A stretch of 50,106 nucleotides of DNA from an uncultured Dyadobacter sp. (GCF_946482605.1 NZ_CAMLSE010000046.1:1-50106); one strand, 5' to 3'. Shown: positions 33,162 to 43,656, numbered from the stretch's first letter. The notes: generated by a model not told the origin, from the sequence alone. Numbers and translations: made by a program.

Positions 33162-33169
33162 CAAAATTA
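33162..33169 (-). promoter_or_regulatory. Candidate -7 promoter box for tsaD
   Basis: On the minus strand this reads TAATTTTG, matching TAnnTTTG, 18 bp before the tsaD ATG. It lies in the 69-bp divergent gap with tamB. No clear -33 element is visible. Confidence 0.4.
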
Positions 33170-33213
33170 AGCATTAACAATAAGATAAGCAGTATCCTGC
33201 TGCGAAGCTGTAT

Positions 33214-36200
33214 ATGTTAAAATTCCTGAAGGCGCTTGGTAATGGTCTGATTGTAGTTTTCATCTTCGTGCTTTTGGCACTTGGAATCGCTACAACAGCA
33301 TTGCAGCTGCCATCGGTGCAGACGTGGGCAGTAGGGTATCTCACCGAGAATGTCTCCGGAAAGCTGGGTTATCCCGTTTCAATCCAGAAAGTAAATATCA
33401 AGTGGTTCGACGTCGTCTCACTGGAAGGAGTGTCGGTGAAGGACTCCTCGGGTGCCGATATGATCGATGTGGGACGTATCGATGTCAATCTTAACCTCAA
33501 TAACATCATTGAAAACTCCGCCAGGGAAATATTTCTGGATGAGGTGAATGTCTTCCAGCCTGATGTCCATTTGGTGATCGTGCCGAAATCGGGGGATCTT
33601 AATATCGATGGTTTCATCGCGCGGATCAACGAACTGACGGCCCCGGCTGTGCCACGCCCGCCCGGTGCGCCCGAAAACAACACGCCGTTCATCATCGGAA
33701 AAGCCAAGGTGATTGATGGAACATTTGGTTACGACGACCCCCGCAGACCCCGGGATCGCGGCGACCGTGTGTTCGACTATTCGCATTTCCAGCTGAACCA
33801 CCTCTACGGTGAGCTCAGCAATTTCCTGGTGCAGGGGGATACCATTTCATTTCTTGCCAAAAACCTCAAAACCATCGATAAGCAGACGGGCCTCGAAATG
33901 CACGACCTGGATACCCGGTTTTTGTTTTGCCAGAAAAAGATGGAGCTGAAAGAGCTCGACGCGCATATCGGTAACTCGCATCTGAAAGAGGAAGTGATAT
34001 TCTATTATAACCGCTCCGGCGAGCTTGGGGATTTTAACCATAAGATACGCATGAAGGGGCATCTGGTGCGTAGCCAGGTGGACTCGCGGGACCTGGGGTT
34101 GTTTTCTAGCTATATTGATGGGTTGAACGAAACCTGGCAGATTTCAGGTGACTTTAATGGGAAGGTCGATGATTTTATGCTGTCCGACACTGACTTGCAT
34201 TTCGGGAAGAACAGCAGGCTGATCGGAGACATTGGCTTCAAAGGATTGCCCACTATCGAAGGTGTCGTAATGGACATCCGGTTGTCGTTGTCGAAAGTAG
34301 ATCCGATGGACCTCGTGCAATACTATCCGGAATGGGATATGCACAAGGATTTGCAAAAGTTCGGCTATACATTGCTGGATGGCACTTTCAAAGGCACGCT
34401 GGAAGATTTTGCGGTCAATGCGTCCGCATCGTCGGAGTTGGGAGAGGTGGCAGGCGATCTGGTTTTTCATATAGCTGATGCCAGGACAACCACTTATGCG
34501 GGGGAAGTTAAAACATCCGCATTTGCATTGGGGACTTTGCTGGAAGATGAGGATAACTGGCAGGAGCTTGATTTTGAAGGTAAAATATTCGGGAAGGGCC
34601 TCGAACTCGCGTCGGCTTCCACCGATATGAATGCGCTCGTGAAAAGGGTCGGTTTCAGAAATTATGATTACAAAAATATCCGGCTCAAAGGCAATCTGCA
34701 GAACCAGTATTTCAATGGACTGGTCAGTGCGCGGGACAGTAACCTGGTGGTAAACCTGGATGGAGAATTTGACCTTTCCAAACAGCAGAACACATTCGAT
34801 GTCAGGGGGCTGATCGAAAAGGCTAATTTGATGGAACTGGGGATCAGTAAAGATCCTATTACGCTGCGGACGCAGCTGAATGTGAATGTTTCCGGGAATA
34901 CCGTCGATGAGCTGACGGGTGACGCGAAATTGCTTGATACCTACCTGGTGATGACAAACAAGGAGCGTAACCTGGTGATAGACACCCTTGTTCTTTCATC
35001 CCGCCAGAAAGCCGAAAAGCGAAGCCTGCGCCTGGAAAGCGAATTTTTGACGGCGAACGTGGAAGGTAATTTCCTTCCTACCCAGGCATGGAAAGACGTC
35101 AGCCAGGTTCTGGAAGAGTATAAACTTTATTTCTTCGATAACGAGGCCAGCCGTAACAGCTATTACGAACGGAAGCCATTAAAGTCTGTTTCGAACCGGT
35201 ATGATATCGATTATTCGGTGGAAACGCATAACCTGTCGCGTTTCCTGGCATTTCTCAGCCCGGACATTTATATCTCACGAGGCGCACGCGCGGAAGGAGA
35301 TTTCAAAATGGGAAACACCGCATTCCTGACGCTGAATGCTTCCTCTGATACGGTCCGTTACGGGGGCAATCAGTTCTTCGATTCGCAGATAGACGTTACC
35401 ACTTCCAAGTTTGTAAACAATGCGGAGGTGCTTGCGTCAATTCTGGTGACTTCGGAAAAACAGCAGCTGAGCAAGATGGTGCCTACCGAGAAAATGGAGC
35501 TGGAAGGTACGTGGGATGTCGATCATATTGATTTTGGCGGGGAGATCCATCAGGTGAAAAGCACCAACCGGGCAAACCTGGCGGGAGAAATCCGTTTTCT
35601 GCCGGCAGGGCTGGATATCGGGTTCAAAAACTCTAAACTTTACCTGCTGGACGAAGAGTGGAATGTGCCTTCTGAAAGTCTGATATCGATCGTCGGCAGT
35701 GACATTACGATGTCAAACCTGGGACTCGTAAGCGGCAAACAGCGGATATTTCTGAGCGGTACAGCTTCTGAAATGCCCGACAAAAGCCTTTTCCTCGACA
35801 TTAAGAACTTCAAACTGGCGAGTCTGAACCCGGTCTTCAATACGAAGCTCGCCGGGATCATGGATGGGAATGCCAAAGTCAAGGATATTTATAACAGCGT
35901 GATTCTGGATGCCAGTTTTGCCATTGAAAGCCTCGGTTACGGTCAGTATGAGTTCGGTAACTTGTCGGGGACGGGAGATTGGGATCAAACCAGCAGCGAA
36001 TTGCAGATCGACGCACAGCTGAGCAAGAATGCTAGACGGGTTTTTGACCTCGTAGGCTCTTATCGGCCTAAGCTTGCGACCAATACGCTGAATCTCAAAG
36101 CCATTTTTAATCAGATCGATTTCAAGGCGCTGGAACCTTTTGCCGAAGGGTTGATCTCGGGGGTCAGCGGAACCGCGCAAGGTGTCGTGTTGATCAAGGG

Positions 36201-37818
36201 AGTGGTGGATGCTCCGGTTCTGGAAGGCTCATTAATGGTCGACAAGGGCAGAATGAAATTTGACTACCTCCAGTCGGTTTTCACTTTCAGCGACAAGATC
36301 AATTTTAGCGAAAGCGAGATTACCGTGAACAACATACTGCTTACCGATGCCGACGGTAATACGGCGACGTTACGGGGCGGGGTGTTTCATGATGGTTTCA
36401 AGTATTTTTCACTGGGCTTCAATGCGGACCTGCGCAATTTCAAGATCCTGAATACCAATGCGAAGGATAACGATACTTTTTATGGAACCGCCTTTGTAAC
36501 AGGCCCGGTCGCCGTTTTTGGGCCAATAGATAACCTCAGCATTGAAGCCAATGTGACGAGTAACAAAGGCACCAAGATCCATATACCGCTGGACGGTGCC
36601 ACGGAGGTAACCACGCAGGACTACATTCAGTTTGTGAGTAAAATGCCGGTACACGACAGCACCGCTACGGCACCGGTCGATTCAGTAAGCCGCAGTCAGA
36701 TCGCCGGCGGGATCAAAATGGACTTTAATTTCAACCTGACCCCCGATGCGACCTGCGAAATCATTTTTGATCGCCAGACCGGGGATGTACTTCGGGGAAA
36801 TGGCAGCGGCCGTCTGAACCTTAACATCGATACACAGGGCGATTTCACGATGGCGGGAACCTATGAGATCGAAAAGGGAGAATATAACTTTACCCTTCAG
36901 AATATTATCAACAAAAAATTCAGCATTAAGCCGGGCAGCAGGATCGTGTGGTCGGGCGATCCCTACGGAGCTCAGCTGGATATCAAAGCAGGCTATACCC
37001 AGATGGTATCGCTGGCGGGTGTGCTGCCTAATACCAGCAACCTCGGCAGCAACAGTGGCGACGCATTGTCGAGAAGGTATCCGGTGGAAGTAACGATCGG
37101 GTTGTCCGAGCGGCTGATGTCCCCGACCATCCGGTACGACCTGAAAATTCTTGATAATCCATCGCTCAGTACTTACCGGGGACAGCTGGAGGCATTTCAA
37201 AACAAGCTGAAGTCCGATGAGCAGGAGTTGAGCAGGCAGGTGAGCAGTTTGTTGGTTGTCAATCAGTTATTGCCGGAAACCAGCCTGGCCACGGTAGGAA
37301 GCCAGAACTTCCTGGGGAGCAGTATCAGCGAACTGGTTTCGAACCAGATCAGCCGCTGGGCATCAGGTATCAACGAGAATCTGGAAGTGGGGGTTTCGGG
37401 GTTATCGCTGGACCAGAATGCATTGAATAACCTCCAATTGCGGTTTTCCTATCGTTTTCTCAACGATCGTTTCCGTGTAACGCGGGATGGGCGCTTCACT
37501 TCGGGTACGCAGTCACAGACAGGGGCATCGCAATATGACGCAGGCACGCTGCTTGGGGAATGGACACTGGAATACTGGCTGAATAGCCGGGGCTCCGTCC
37601 GCGTGAAAGCATATAACCGTAACATCCAGAACAACCTGATGTTTAATAACGGTACTTTTACCACCGGGGGCGTGAGCATGCAGTTTACGCACAGCTTCAA
37701 CCGTTTTACACGCGCACCCAGGCCGGGCGTGAGAATTCCCTTTTTACCGGCGGATTCCACCAGGCAGGATACTACTGCCGGGAAAAAATTACTTTCGGAA
37801 AAACAGTCTACGCGTTAG
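33214..37818 (+). CDS. tamB: TamB/YtfN-family translocation and assembly module protein
   Basis: A 1534-residue protein. The N-terminus is an uncleaved inner-membrane anchor (about residues 8-30) followed by an AsmA-like segment (VSIQKVNIKWFDVVSLEGVSVKD). The long middle is a repetitive beta-taco region of amphipathic strands. The C-terminal ~450 residues are the conserved DUF490/TamB domain: GSLMVDKGRMKFDYL, NLNIDTQGDFTMAGTYEIEK, YNFTLQNIINKKFSI, IVWSGDPYGAQLDIKAGYTQ and EVGVSGLSL. Such proteins bridge inner and outer membranes and are implicated in lipid transport and outer-membrane protein assembly. The length is normal for Bacteroidota TamB. Its last 11 bases overlap the convergent thioesterase gene. 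Confidence 0.92.
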   Translation: MLKFLKALGNGLIVVFIFVLLALGIATTALQLPSVQTWAVGYLTENVSGKLGYPVSIQKVNIKWFDVVSLEGVSVKDSSGADMIDVGRIDVNLNLNNIIENSAREIFLDEVNVFQPDVHLVIVPKSGDLNIDGFIARINELTAPAVPRPPGAPENNTPFIIGKAKVIDGTFGYDDPRRPRDRGDRVFDYSHFQLNHLYGELSNFLVQGDTISFLAKNLKTIDKQTGLEMHDLDTRFLFCQKKMELKELDAHIGNSHLKEEVIFYYNRSGELGDFNHKIRMKGHLVRSQVDSRDLGLFSSYIDGLNETWQISGDFNGKVDDFMLSDTDLHFGKNSRLIGDIGFKGLPTIEGVVMDIRLSLSKVDPMDLVQYYPEWDMHKDLQKFGYTLLDGTFKGTLEDFAVNASASSELGEVAGDLVFHIADARTTTYAGEVKTSAFALGTLLEDEDNWQELDFEGKIFGKGLELASASTDMNALVKRVGFRNYDYKNIRLKGNLQNQYFNGLVSARDSNLVVNLDGEFDLSKQQNTFDVRGLIEKANLMELGISKDPITLRTQLNVNVSGNTVDELTGDAKLLDTYLVMTNKERNLVIDTLVLSSRQKAEKRSLRLESEFLTANVEGNFLPTQAWKDVSQVLEEYKLYFFDNEASRNSYYERKPLKSVSNRYDIDYSVETHNLSRFLAFLSPDIYISRGARAEGDFKMGNTAFLTLNASSDTVRYGGNQFFDSQIDVTTSKFVNNAEVLASILVTSEKQQLSKMVPTEKMELEGTWDVDHIDFGGEIHQVKSTNRANLAGEIRFLPAGLDIGFKNSKLYLLDEEWNVPSESLISIVGSDITMSNLGLVSGKQRIFLSGTASEMPDKSLFLDIKNFKLASLNPVFNTKLAGIMDGNAKVKDIYNSVILDASFAIESLGYGQYEFGNLSGTGDWDQTSSELQIDAQLSKNARRVFDLVGSYRPKLATNTLNLKAIFNQIDFKALEPFAEGLISGVSGTAQGVVLIKGVVDAPVLEGSLMVDKGRMKFDYLQSVFTFSDKINFSESEITVNNILLTDADGNTATLRGGVFHDGFKYFSLGFNADLRNFKILNTNAKDNDTFYGTAFVTGPVAVFGPIDNLSIEANVTSNKGTKIHIPLDGATEVTTQDYIQFVSKMPVHDSTATAPVDSVSRSQIAGGIKMDFNFNLTPDATCEIIFDRQTGDVLRGNGSGRLNLNIDTQGDFTMAGTYEIEKGEYNFTLQNIINKKFSIKPGSRIVWSGDPYGAQLDIKAGYTQMVSLAGVLPNTSNLGSNSGDALSRRYPVEVTIGLSERLMSPTIRYDLKILDNPSLSTYRGQLEAFQNKLKSDEQELSRQVSSLLVVNQLLPETSLATVGSQNFLGSSISELVSNQISRWASGINENLEVGVSGLSLDQNALNNLQLRFSYRFLNDRFRVTRDGRFTSGTQSQTGASQYDAGTLLGEWTLEYWLNSRGSVRVKAYNRNIQNNLMFNNGTFTTGGVSMQFTHSFNRFTRAPRPGVRIPFLPADSTRQDTTAGKKLLSEKQSTR

Positions 37819-38332
37819 CCAGCACCAGTTCCTGCTTAATGGCGTGAATGCGATCGTTGAAATGCAGACTATTGAAATCGAGTCCCGGAACGCAGGTTGT
37901 TGAGAGATAATCCATCACTTCCTGGGGGTGGGGCACACGCTGGCCGCTGGTAATGCTGATGTGTTTGGAGGTAGTCCAGAGCACGGTCTTCAGTTCGGTC
38001 CGCAGATCATTGGTCATGAAGTACTCGGTAACCATGGTGTCCTCATTAAAGTGGATCACACGGGAGGTGATGCGCACCCATTCACTGATACGCGCAGGCC
38101 TTACGTACGCGATCTGATGCTGATACACCACCCAGCTCGTACGCAATTCACGAAACATCGCTTCGAAGCTGAAACCATATAATTTCGACACCTGGTCTTC
38201 CCTCGCATTAAAGAAATAATCGAAATATTTGGAGTTGTTCAAATGCATCAGCGGATCGCAATCCTGGAATCGGATAATGACCCGCGATTCCGCTTCGACG
38301 GGCATGTCGGATAGTTTGGCAGTAAAGAGCAT
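37808..38332 (-). CDS. Hotdog-fold acyl-CoA thioesterase (4HBT type)
   Basis: A 174-residue protein. The hotdog domain starts VIIRFQDCDPLMHLNNSKYFDYF, the 4HBT active-site pattern (Asp in DxDxxxHxxN), then TSWVVYQHQIAYVRPARISEWV and TMVTEYFMTND. It would hydrolyse an acyl-CoA or acyl-ACP thioester. An internal ATG at 38305 is an alternative start. It is downstream of the lipoprotein gene at 38754 with a 26-bp gap and overlaps tamB tail-to-tail. Its physiological substrate is not apparent. Confidence 0.85.
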   Translation of the reverse strand: MLFTAKLSDMPVEAESRVIIRFQDCDPLMHLNNSKYFDYFFNAREDQVSKLYGFSFEAMFRELRTSWVVYQHQIAYVRPARISEWVRITSRVIHFNEDTMVTEYFMTNDLRTELKTVLWTTSKHISITSGQRVPHPQEVMDYLSTTCVPGLDFNSLHFNDRIHAIKQELVLANA

Positions 38333-38358
38333 GGTTCCGGGTTATATTGTTAGAAGTG

Positions 38359-38754
38359 TTATTCACCGCGATAGCGCACGGCCAGCCCGCTTAGCATATA
38401 TCCTTCCTGCTTGACGCTGGTGTAGTACTTATATTTGACATTGATGATCGCATCCGCCCCGATTTTCTGAGCTTTGATAACCAGCCGTGCCGTAAGGAGT
38501 TCTTTGGTTTTGGCGTCGTTTCCCCTGAACATCATGCGCTTATCCTGCGTCTGGCGTTCCGTCAGGGAGTCTTCGCTGCCGATCTCCACGATCCCGATCT
38601 CGGAATAGGGACGCTCAAGGGGCTGGTTGTCGTAGAGCACTTCGATCGGGTATTTAGTATTGGTTGAAATCGGGATTCCGCTGCCGGCGCAGCCCAGGAG
38701 TGCGAGACCGGTAAGCAGGGCGAAACAAAACGGGATACTTTTACTCGTATTCAT
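38359..38754 (-). CDS. Lipoprotein of unknown function
   Basis: A 131-residue protein with a lipoprotein signal (MNTSKSIPFCFALLTGLALLGC, written here as two parts in effect: basic start, hydrophobic core, lipobox LLGC). The mature domain includes YPIEVLYDNQPLERPYSEIG, LLTARLVIKAQKIGADAIIN and VKYKYYTSVKQEGYMLSGLA. The pattern of a helix ending A-x-x-I-G-A-D-A-I-I-N followed by strands resembles the YbjQ/DUF4156-like lipoproteins, but this is not firm. It probably sits in the outer membrane facing the periplasm. It is cotranscribed with the thioesterase. Confidence 0.75.
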   Translation of the reverse strand: MNTSKSIPFCFALLTGLALLGCAGSGIPISTNTKYPIEVLYDNQPLERPYSEIGIVEIGSEDSLTERQTQDKRMMFRGNDAKTKELLTARLVIKAQKIGADAIINVKYKYYTSVKQEGYMLSGLAVRYRGE

Positions 38755-38966
38755 TACTTTGAAATGAGGGACTGTTTTTTAACTGAGAATGGCCTGAAAG
38801 AATTCCGTATAGTGATTCCCGGGCGTGTACCTGTACAACCCATACATCCGGGGACCGGTATTCTGTTGCATGCCGTGTTATTTTGCCATTTGTCACCAAC
38901 CCATTGCGAAATGGGATTATCTGCATTATTTTCAGGGATTATAAATCTAAACTAATTCATTTTAGT

Positions 38967-41777
38967 ATGGTCATGAAATCTGAAAGAACAAATTTGTTCG
39001 GGCGTCGTTCATTGGCCGGAATGATGCTGGCTGTTATGCTGGCAGGAGCCGCCAATGCGCAACAATTGCCGAAGGGAGTTACTAAAGTGACATCTGTGGA
39101 GGGGATCACAGAGTACACGCTCGAAAACGGGTTAAAGGTGCTGATGTTTCCAGACCCCTCCAAGCCGACGATCACGGTGAATGTTACTTATCTGGTGGGT
39201 TCACGCCACGAGGGTTATGGCGAAACAGGTATGGCGCATTTGCTTGAACACCTGGTATTCAAGGGCTCTCCCAAGCACACCAACATTCCGCAGGAGCTGA
39301 CCGAGCACGGTGCACGGCCGAACGGCACTACCTGGTACGACCGGACTAACTATTTTGAAACTTTTTCCGCAACAGAAGAGAACCTCAAATGGGCCCTGGA
39401 CCTGGAATCGGACCGGATGGTGAATTCATTTATCGCTAAAAAGGACCTGGACAGTGAGTTCAGTGTGGTACGTAACGAGTTTGAATCCGGGGAAAACAGT
39501 CCGTTCAGGGTGTTGATGGAGCGGGTAATCTCGGGCGCATTTCTGTGGCATAATTACGGGAAGTCCACCATTGGCAACCGCTCCGACATTGAACGGGTGC
39601 CCATTGAAAACCTTCAGGGATTTTACCGGAAATACTACCAGCCTGATAATGCGGTGCTGACGGTCGCAGGAAAGATCGACGAGGGGAAGACATTGGCAAT
39701 GATCAACGACTATTTTGGCAAAATACCCAAACCGACACGCGTTCTTCCTAAATCTTATACCGTCGAGCCTACCCAGGACGGTGAGCGCTTCGTGGAACTG
39801 AAAAGGACCGGAGATGTGCAGATGCTCATGGCGGCCTACCACATCATGCCGGGTTCTCACGCTGACTATCCGGCCATGGAAGTCCTTACGGAGCTTTTGA
39901 CAACGGAGCCGAACGGAAAGCTTTATAAAAACCTGGTAGAGACTAAAAAGGCATCATCCGAATTTGGGTTCACCTTTCAGTTATTTGATCCGGGCTTCGT
40001 ACTGTTCGGAGCGGAAATACTGAAAGAGAAGTCGTTGGAGGAAGCCAAAAAAGCATTTGTTGCCACACTGGATTCCGCTGCGATCCTGAAACCTTCGAAG
40101 GAAGACGTGGAAAGGGCCAAGACGACGATCCTGAAAAATTGGGACCTCGAATTCCGCAACTCGGAAAGGGTAGGGTTAAGTATCAGCGAAGCCATTGCAA
40201 CCGGTGACTGGCGGCTGGCCTTCCTGTTCCGCGACAACGTCCGCAAAGTGACACCGGAAGACGTTTTCCGGGTTGCACAATACTATTTCAAACCGTCTAA
40301 CCGGACGCTCGGATCGTTTATGCCCGAGCCTAAGCCGGTGCGTGCGGAGATTCCGGAAGCACCCAAGGTGGAGGACCTTGTCAAGAATTACAAAGGAGAG
40401 GCGGTAGTGGCGGAAGGAGAGGCATTTGACCCGTCGCCGGCCAATGTGGAAAGCCGCACGGCGCGCATTGAAAAAGCAAATGCAATTGAAACTGCATTGC
40501 TGCCCAAGAAGACACGGGGCAATGTGGTGGCTGCGAGGATTACATTGCGGTACGGAGACGAAAAGAGCCTGCAAAACAAAGCGACAATCTCAGACCTGAC
40601 AGGTTCGATGCTGGATAAGGGAACCAAAATCAAAACCCGCCAGCAGATCAAAGACGAATTTGATAATCTGAAAGCGAGGGTCAGCTTTTTTGGAGCCAAT
40701 AACCAGGCTGGCGCGAGTATCGAGACAACCCGCGAGAATTTACCGGCGGTGATGAAGCTGGTGGCAGAAGTGCTGAAAACGCCATCATTTGATGAAAATG
40801 AGTTTGAAAAGCTAAAACAGGAAGAACTGGCAGGCATCGAATCTCAGCGCAGCGAGCCCCAGGCCATTGCATTCAACCAGTACCGCCGGATCGTTTCGCC
40901 TTATCCGAAAACGGATATTCGCTATGTCGGTACATTCGATGAAGATGTAGCCAGTATCAAAGCGACCACGATCGATCAGATCCGCCAGTTCCACAAAGAT
41001 TTTTACGGAGCTAACAACGCATCGGCGACTGTGGTAGGTGATTTTGACAAAGACCAGATCCAGAAAATCCTGAATGACGAGTTCGGCGCCTGGAAAAGTG
41101 CGAAGCCGTTTACACGCATTGCGTCACCTTACCAGCCGGTGAAAGCTGAAAATAAATCGGTCGAAACGCCCGATAAAGCCAACGCCATGTTTATCGCAGG
41201 GTTGAATATGCCTTTGCAGGATACAGATCCCGACTACCCGGCATTGATCCTGGGTAACTATATGCTGGGCGGAGGTTTTCTGAATTCCCGTTTGGCAACA
41301 CGCATTCGTCAGAAGGAAGGATTGAGTTACGGGGTAGGATCTCAGTTCTCGGCCAGCCCGCTCGACAAGAACGGTACATTTATGTCCTATGCCATTTACG
41401 CGCCTCAGAACGCGGAAAAGCTGGAAGCGGCGTTCAAAGAGGAAATCGACAAGGTGATGAAGGAAGGCTTTACTGCTGATGAACTGAAAGCGGCGAAGTC
41501 GGGGTATCTCCAGTCGCGGCAGGTAGCGCGGTCACAGGATGCTTCGCTAACGAATACATTGACGAGCAACCTGTACCTGAACCGGACCATGCAATGGGAC
41601 GCCGATTTTGAGAAAAAGGTAGAAGCGCTGACTCCCGAGCAGATCAAAGCGGCATTCAACAAGCATATCGATTACAATAAGCTGGTGATCATCAAGGCAG
41701 GCGATTTTGAAAAAGCCAAAAAAGCGGCACCTGCGGCGGGCGCACCAGCCCAGTTAGGCGGCAGCGAGAAAAAGTAA
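38967..41777 (+). CDS. M16-family zinc metallopeptidase (insulinase/pitrilysin-like), secreted
   Basis: A 936-residue protein from ATG 38967 (38973 is also possible); the frame is open further upstream but the signal peptide (about 15-32, ending ANAQ) starts here. The N-terminal M16 unit has the inverted zinc motif HLLEH at 91-95 and the third ligand E171 in VVRNEFESGE. Two M16 units form each half, so the single chain resembles a full-length two-half peptidase; the C-terminal half (about 500-920: ARITLRYGDEKSL, NYMLGGGFLNSRLATRIRQK, GLSYGVGSQF) lacks the HxxEH and shapes the chamber. It should degrade oligopeptides in the periplasm. Two PafA-like genes follow. Confidence 0.92.
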   Translation: MVMKSERTNLFGRRSLAGMMLAVMLAGAANAQQLPKGVTKVTSVEGITEYTLENGLKVLMFPDPSKPTITVNVTYLVGSRHEGYGETGMAHLLEHLVFKGSPKHTNIPQELTEHGARPNGTTWYDRTNYFETFSATEENLKWALDLESDRMVNSFIAKKDLDSEFSVVRNEFESGENSPFRVLMERVISGAFLWHNYGKSTIGNRSDIERVPIENLQGFYRKYYQPDNAVLTVAGKIDEGKTLAMINDYFGKIPKPTRVLPKSYTVEPTQDGERFVELKRTGDVQMLMAAYHIMPGSHADYPAMEVLTELLTTEPNGKLYKNLVETKKASSEFGFTFQLFDPGFVLFGAEILKEKSLEEAKKAFVATLDSAAILKPSKEDVERAKTTILKNWDLEFRNSERVGLSISEAIATGDWRLAFLFRDNVRKVTPEDVFRVAQYYFKPSNRTLGSFMPEPKPVRAEIPEAPKVEDLVKNYKGEAVVAEGEAFDPSPANVESRTARIEKANAIETALLPKKTRGNVVAARITLRYGDEKSLQNKATISDLTGSMLDKGTKIKTRQQIKDEFDNLKARVSFFGANNQAGASIETTRENLPAVMKLVAEVLKTPSFDENEFEKLKQEELAGIESQRSEPQAIAFNQYRRIVSPYPKTDIRYVGTFDEDVASIKATTIDQIRQFHKDFYGANNASATVVGDFDKDQIQKILNDEFGAWKSAKPFTRIASPYQPVKAENKSVETPDKANAMFIAGLNMPLQDTDPDYPALILGNYMLGGGFLNSRLATRIRQKEGLSYGVGSQFSASPLDKNGTFMSYAIYAPQNAEKLEAAFKEEIDKVMKEGFTADELKAAKSGYLQSRQVARSQDASLTNTLTSNLYLNRTMQWDADFEKKVEALTPEQIKAAFNKHIDYNKLVIIKAGDFEKAKKAAPAAGAPAQLGGSEKK

Positions 41778-41856
41778 AGAAAACAACCGTTTATGATGCA
41801 GCAAAGCCGGTAGCGAAAAGCGCGCCGGTTTTCTGCTTTTAAACGTAGTACATCTT

Positions 41857-41864
41857 TATCTTTG
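41857..41864 (+). promoter_or_regulatory. Candidate -7 promoter box for the first PafA-like gene
   Basis: TATCTTTG matches TAnnTTTG 46 bp before ATG 41910. The open frame extends to a TTG overlapping this box, which argues for the downstream ATG as the real start. No strong -33 element is seen. Confidence 0.4.
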
Positions 41865-41909
41865 CCAAGTATTTTACAAAGAACTTTACTGCTGCAATTA
41901 GCTTCTCCA

Positions 41910-43583
41910 ATGAAATTAATCTCCCATCCGCTTCTCAGAGTGTTGTTCGCAGGCCTGGTAATGAGCCACTCGGTTTTCGGCCAGACCAAATCCAAGCCGG
42001 CAGCCACGCCGTCCAAGTTAGCCAGACCCAAATTGGTAGTGGGGATGGTAGTAGACCAAATGCGCTATGATTATCTGTACCGATATTACGATAAGTACAA
42101 GGAAGGAGGGTTGAAAAGGCTCATGAATGAAGGCTTTAATTGTCGGAATAACCACTATCACTATGCCCTGACGGTGACCGCGGCCGGGCACTCGGCGGTA
42201 TATACAGGTTCGATGCCGGGTATCAATGGGATTGTAGGGAACGACTGGTACGATGCCGCTCAAAGCAAGAATGTCTATTGCACCGACGATAATACAGTAG
42301 CAACAGTAGGCAGCAGCAACGTGACTGTGGGGAAAATGTCGCCGCGGAACCTGCTGGTCAGCACCGTTACCGACCAGTTACGCATTGCAACCAATTTCCG
42401 GTCGAAGACGATCGGTGTAGCCATCAAGGATAGAGCGTCGATCCTGCCCGCCGGGCACGCGGCTTCCGGCGCTTACTGGTTTGATTCAAAAACCGGTAAT
42501 TTCGTGACCAGCACTTATTACATGGAGGCGCTGCCCCAATGGGCTGCCGATTTTAACAGTCAGAAAAAGCCTGCATTGTACATGGGGAAAGGTTGGAACA
42601 CACTTTTACCTATTGAGCAATATACCCAAAGCTCTCCTGACGATGTGCCCTGGGAGGGTAAGTTGTCCAGCGCCACCAAGCCCGTTTTTCCGCATGATCT
42701 TACAGGCAACGCCGGCGATGCCTATGGTCCTCTGACCACCTCGCCCTGGGGAAATACCATTACCAAGGAAATGGCTATCGCTGCGATCAAGGGCGAAAAC
42801 CTTGGGAAAGGTGCGGAAACCGATTTTCTGGCGGTAAGTTTCTCTTCGCCCGATCGCATTGGCCACATGTTTGGCCCCAACTCGGTGGAGCAGGAGGATG
42901 ATTACCTGAAACTAGACGCGGAATTTGCCGACTTCTTCAATTTCCTCGACGGCTGGGCCGGAAAAGGTAACTACACTGTTTTTCTCACCGCTGACCACGG
43001 TGCAATGGACGTACCCGCATTCTGGCAGGAACATAAGTTGCCAGCAGGCTTAATGAATGCCACCACGCTGACGAGAACGATCGTGAAGGCTTTGAACGAT
43101 GCTTACGGCGAGGCGGAATACATTTCAGCTTTCGAAAACTACCAGTTGTACCTTAACAAAGCATTGCTGAAAGAGAAGAAGATCTCAGTTGCCGACGTGC
43201 ACCAGACATTACGCGACGCATTGCTGGGTGTCGACGGAGTGGCGGATCTCATCAACCTGCGCGATATGGGAAGGGCTCCGCTGAATACGTATCAGCTGGA
43301 ACTGTTCAAAAACAATGTGAATGCGAAACGTAGCGGCGATCTGCAGGTATTGGTGCAGCCGGGCTGGTTTGCTTCTTCGTCATCGACTGGTACCGATCAC
43401 GGTACTCCTTACAACTACGATACGCACGTGCCGTTTTTGCTTTACGGCTGGGGTGTTAACAAGGGCGAAACGCTGCGCCGGACCACCATTGCCGACATTG
43501 CGCCGACCATCTCGGCATTGTTACATATCCTCCCCCCTAGCGGTAACGTAGGTAACCCGGTAGAGGAAGCATTGAAAAAATAA
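41910..43583 (+). CDS. PafA-type alkaline phosphatase, copy 1
   Basis: A 557-residue protein from ATG 41910. A signal peptide covers about residues 1-24 (ending VFGQ). The alkaline phosphatase superfamily motifs are in order: KLVVGMVVDQMRYDYLYRYY with the first metal Asp, LTVTAAGHSAVYTGSMPG with probable nucleophile T90, SFSSPDRIGHMFGP with metal Asp and His, LTADHGAMD with metal Asp-His, and STGTDHGTPYNYD with the last His. PafA enzymes are calcium- or zinc-dependent periplasmic phosphomonoesterases that release phosphate without strict repression by phosphate. The gene is followed at once by a close paralogue, separated by a terminator. Confidence 0.9.
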   Translation: MKLISHPLLRVLFAGLVMSHSVFGQTKSKPAATPSKLARPKLVVGMVVDQMRYDYLYRYYDKYKEGGLKRLMNEGFNCRNNHYHYALTVTAAGHSAVYTGSMPGINGIVGNDWYDAAQSKNVYCTDDNTVATVGSSNVTVGKMSPRNLLVSTVTDQLRIATNFRSKTIGVAIKDRASILPAGHAASGAYWFDSKTGNFVTSTYYMEALPQWAADFNSQKKPALYMGKGWNTLLPIEQYTQSSPDDVPWEGKLSSATKPVFPHDLTGNAGDAYGPLTTSPWGNTITKEMAIAAIKGENLGKGAETDFLAVSFSSPDRIGHMFGPNSVEQEDDYLKLDAEFADFFNFLDGWAGKGNYTVFLTADHGAMDVPAFWQEHKLPAGLMNATTLTRTIVKALNDAYGEAEYISAFENYQLYLNKALLKEKKISVADVHQTLRDALLGVDGVADLINLRDMGRAPLNTYQLELFKNNVNAKRSGDLQVLVQPGWFASSSSTGTDHGTPYNYDTHVPFLLYGWGVNKGETLRRTTIADIAPTISALLHILPPSGNVGNPVEEALKK

Positions 43584-43602
43584 ACTTTAAATTGTTCGAT
43601 AC

Positions 43603-43640
43603 TGCGGGCCGGTTTACCCGGTCCCGCATTTTTTGTTTTA
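43603..43640 (+). terminator. Terminator between the two PafA-like genes
   Basis: Arms around 43603-43612 and 43618-43628 (TGCGGGCCGG with CCGG-T-CCCGCA, ten pairs with one bulged T) close a small loop, followed by TTTTTTGTTTT. The next gene starts 17 bp further on, so the two paralogues can be transcribed separately. Confidence 0.8.
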
Positions 43641-43656
43641 CCTAAATCCCTTAATT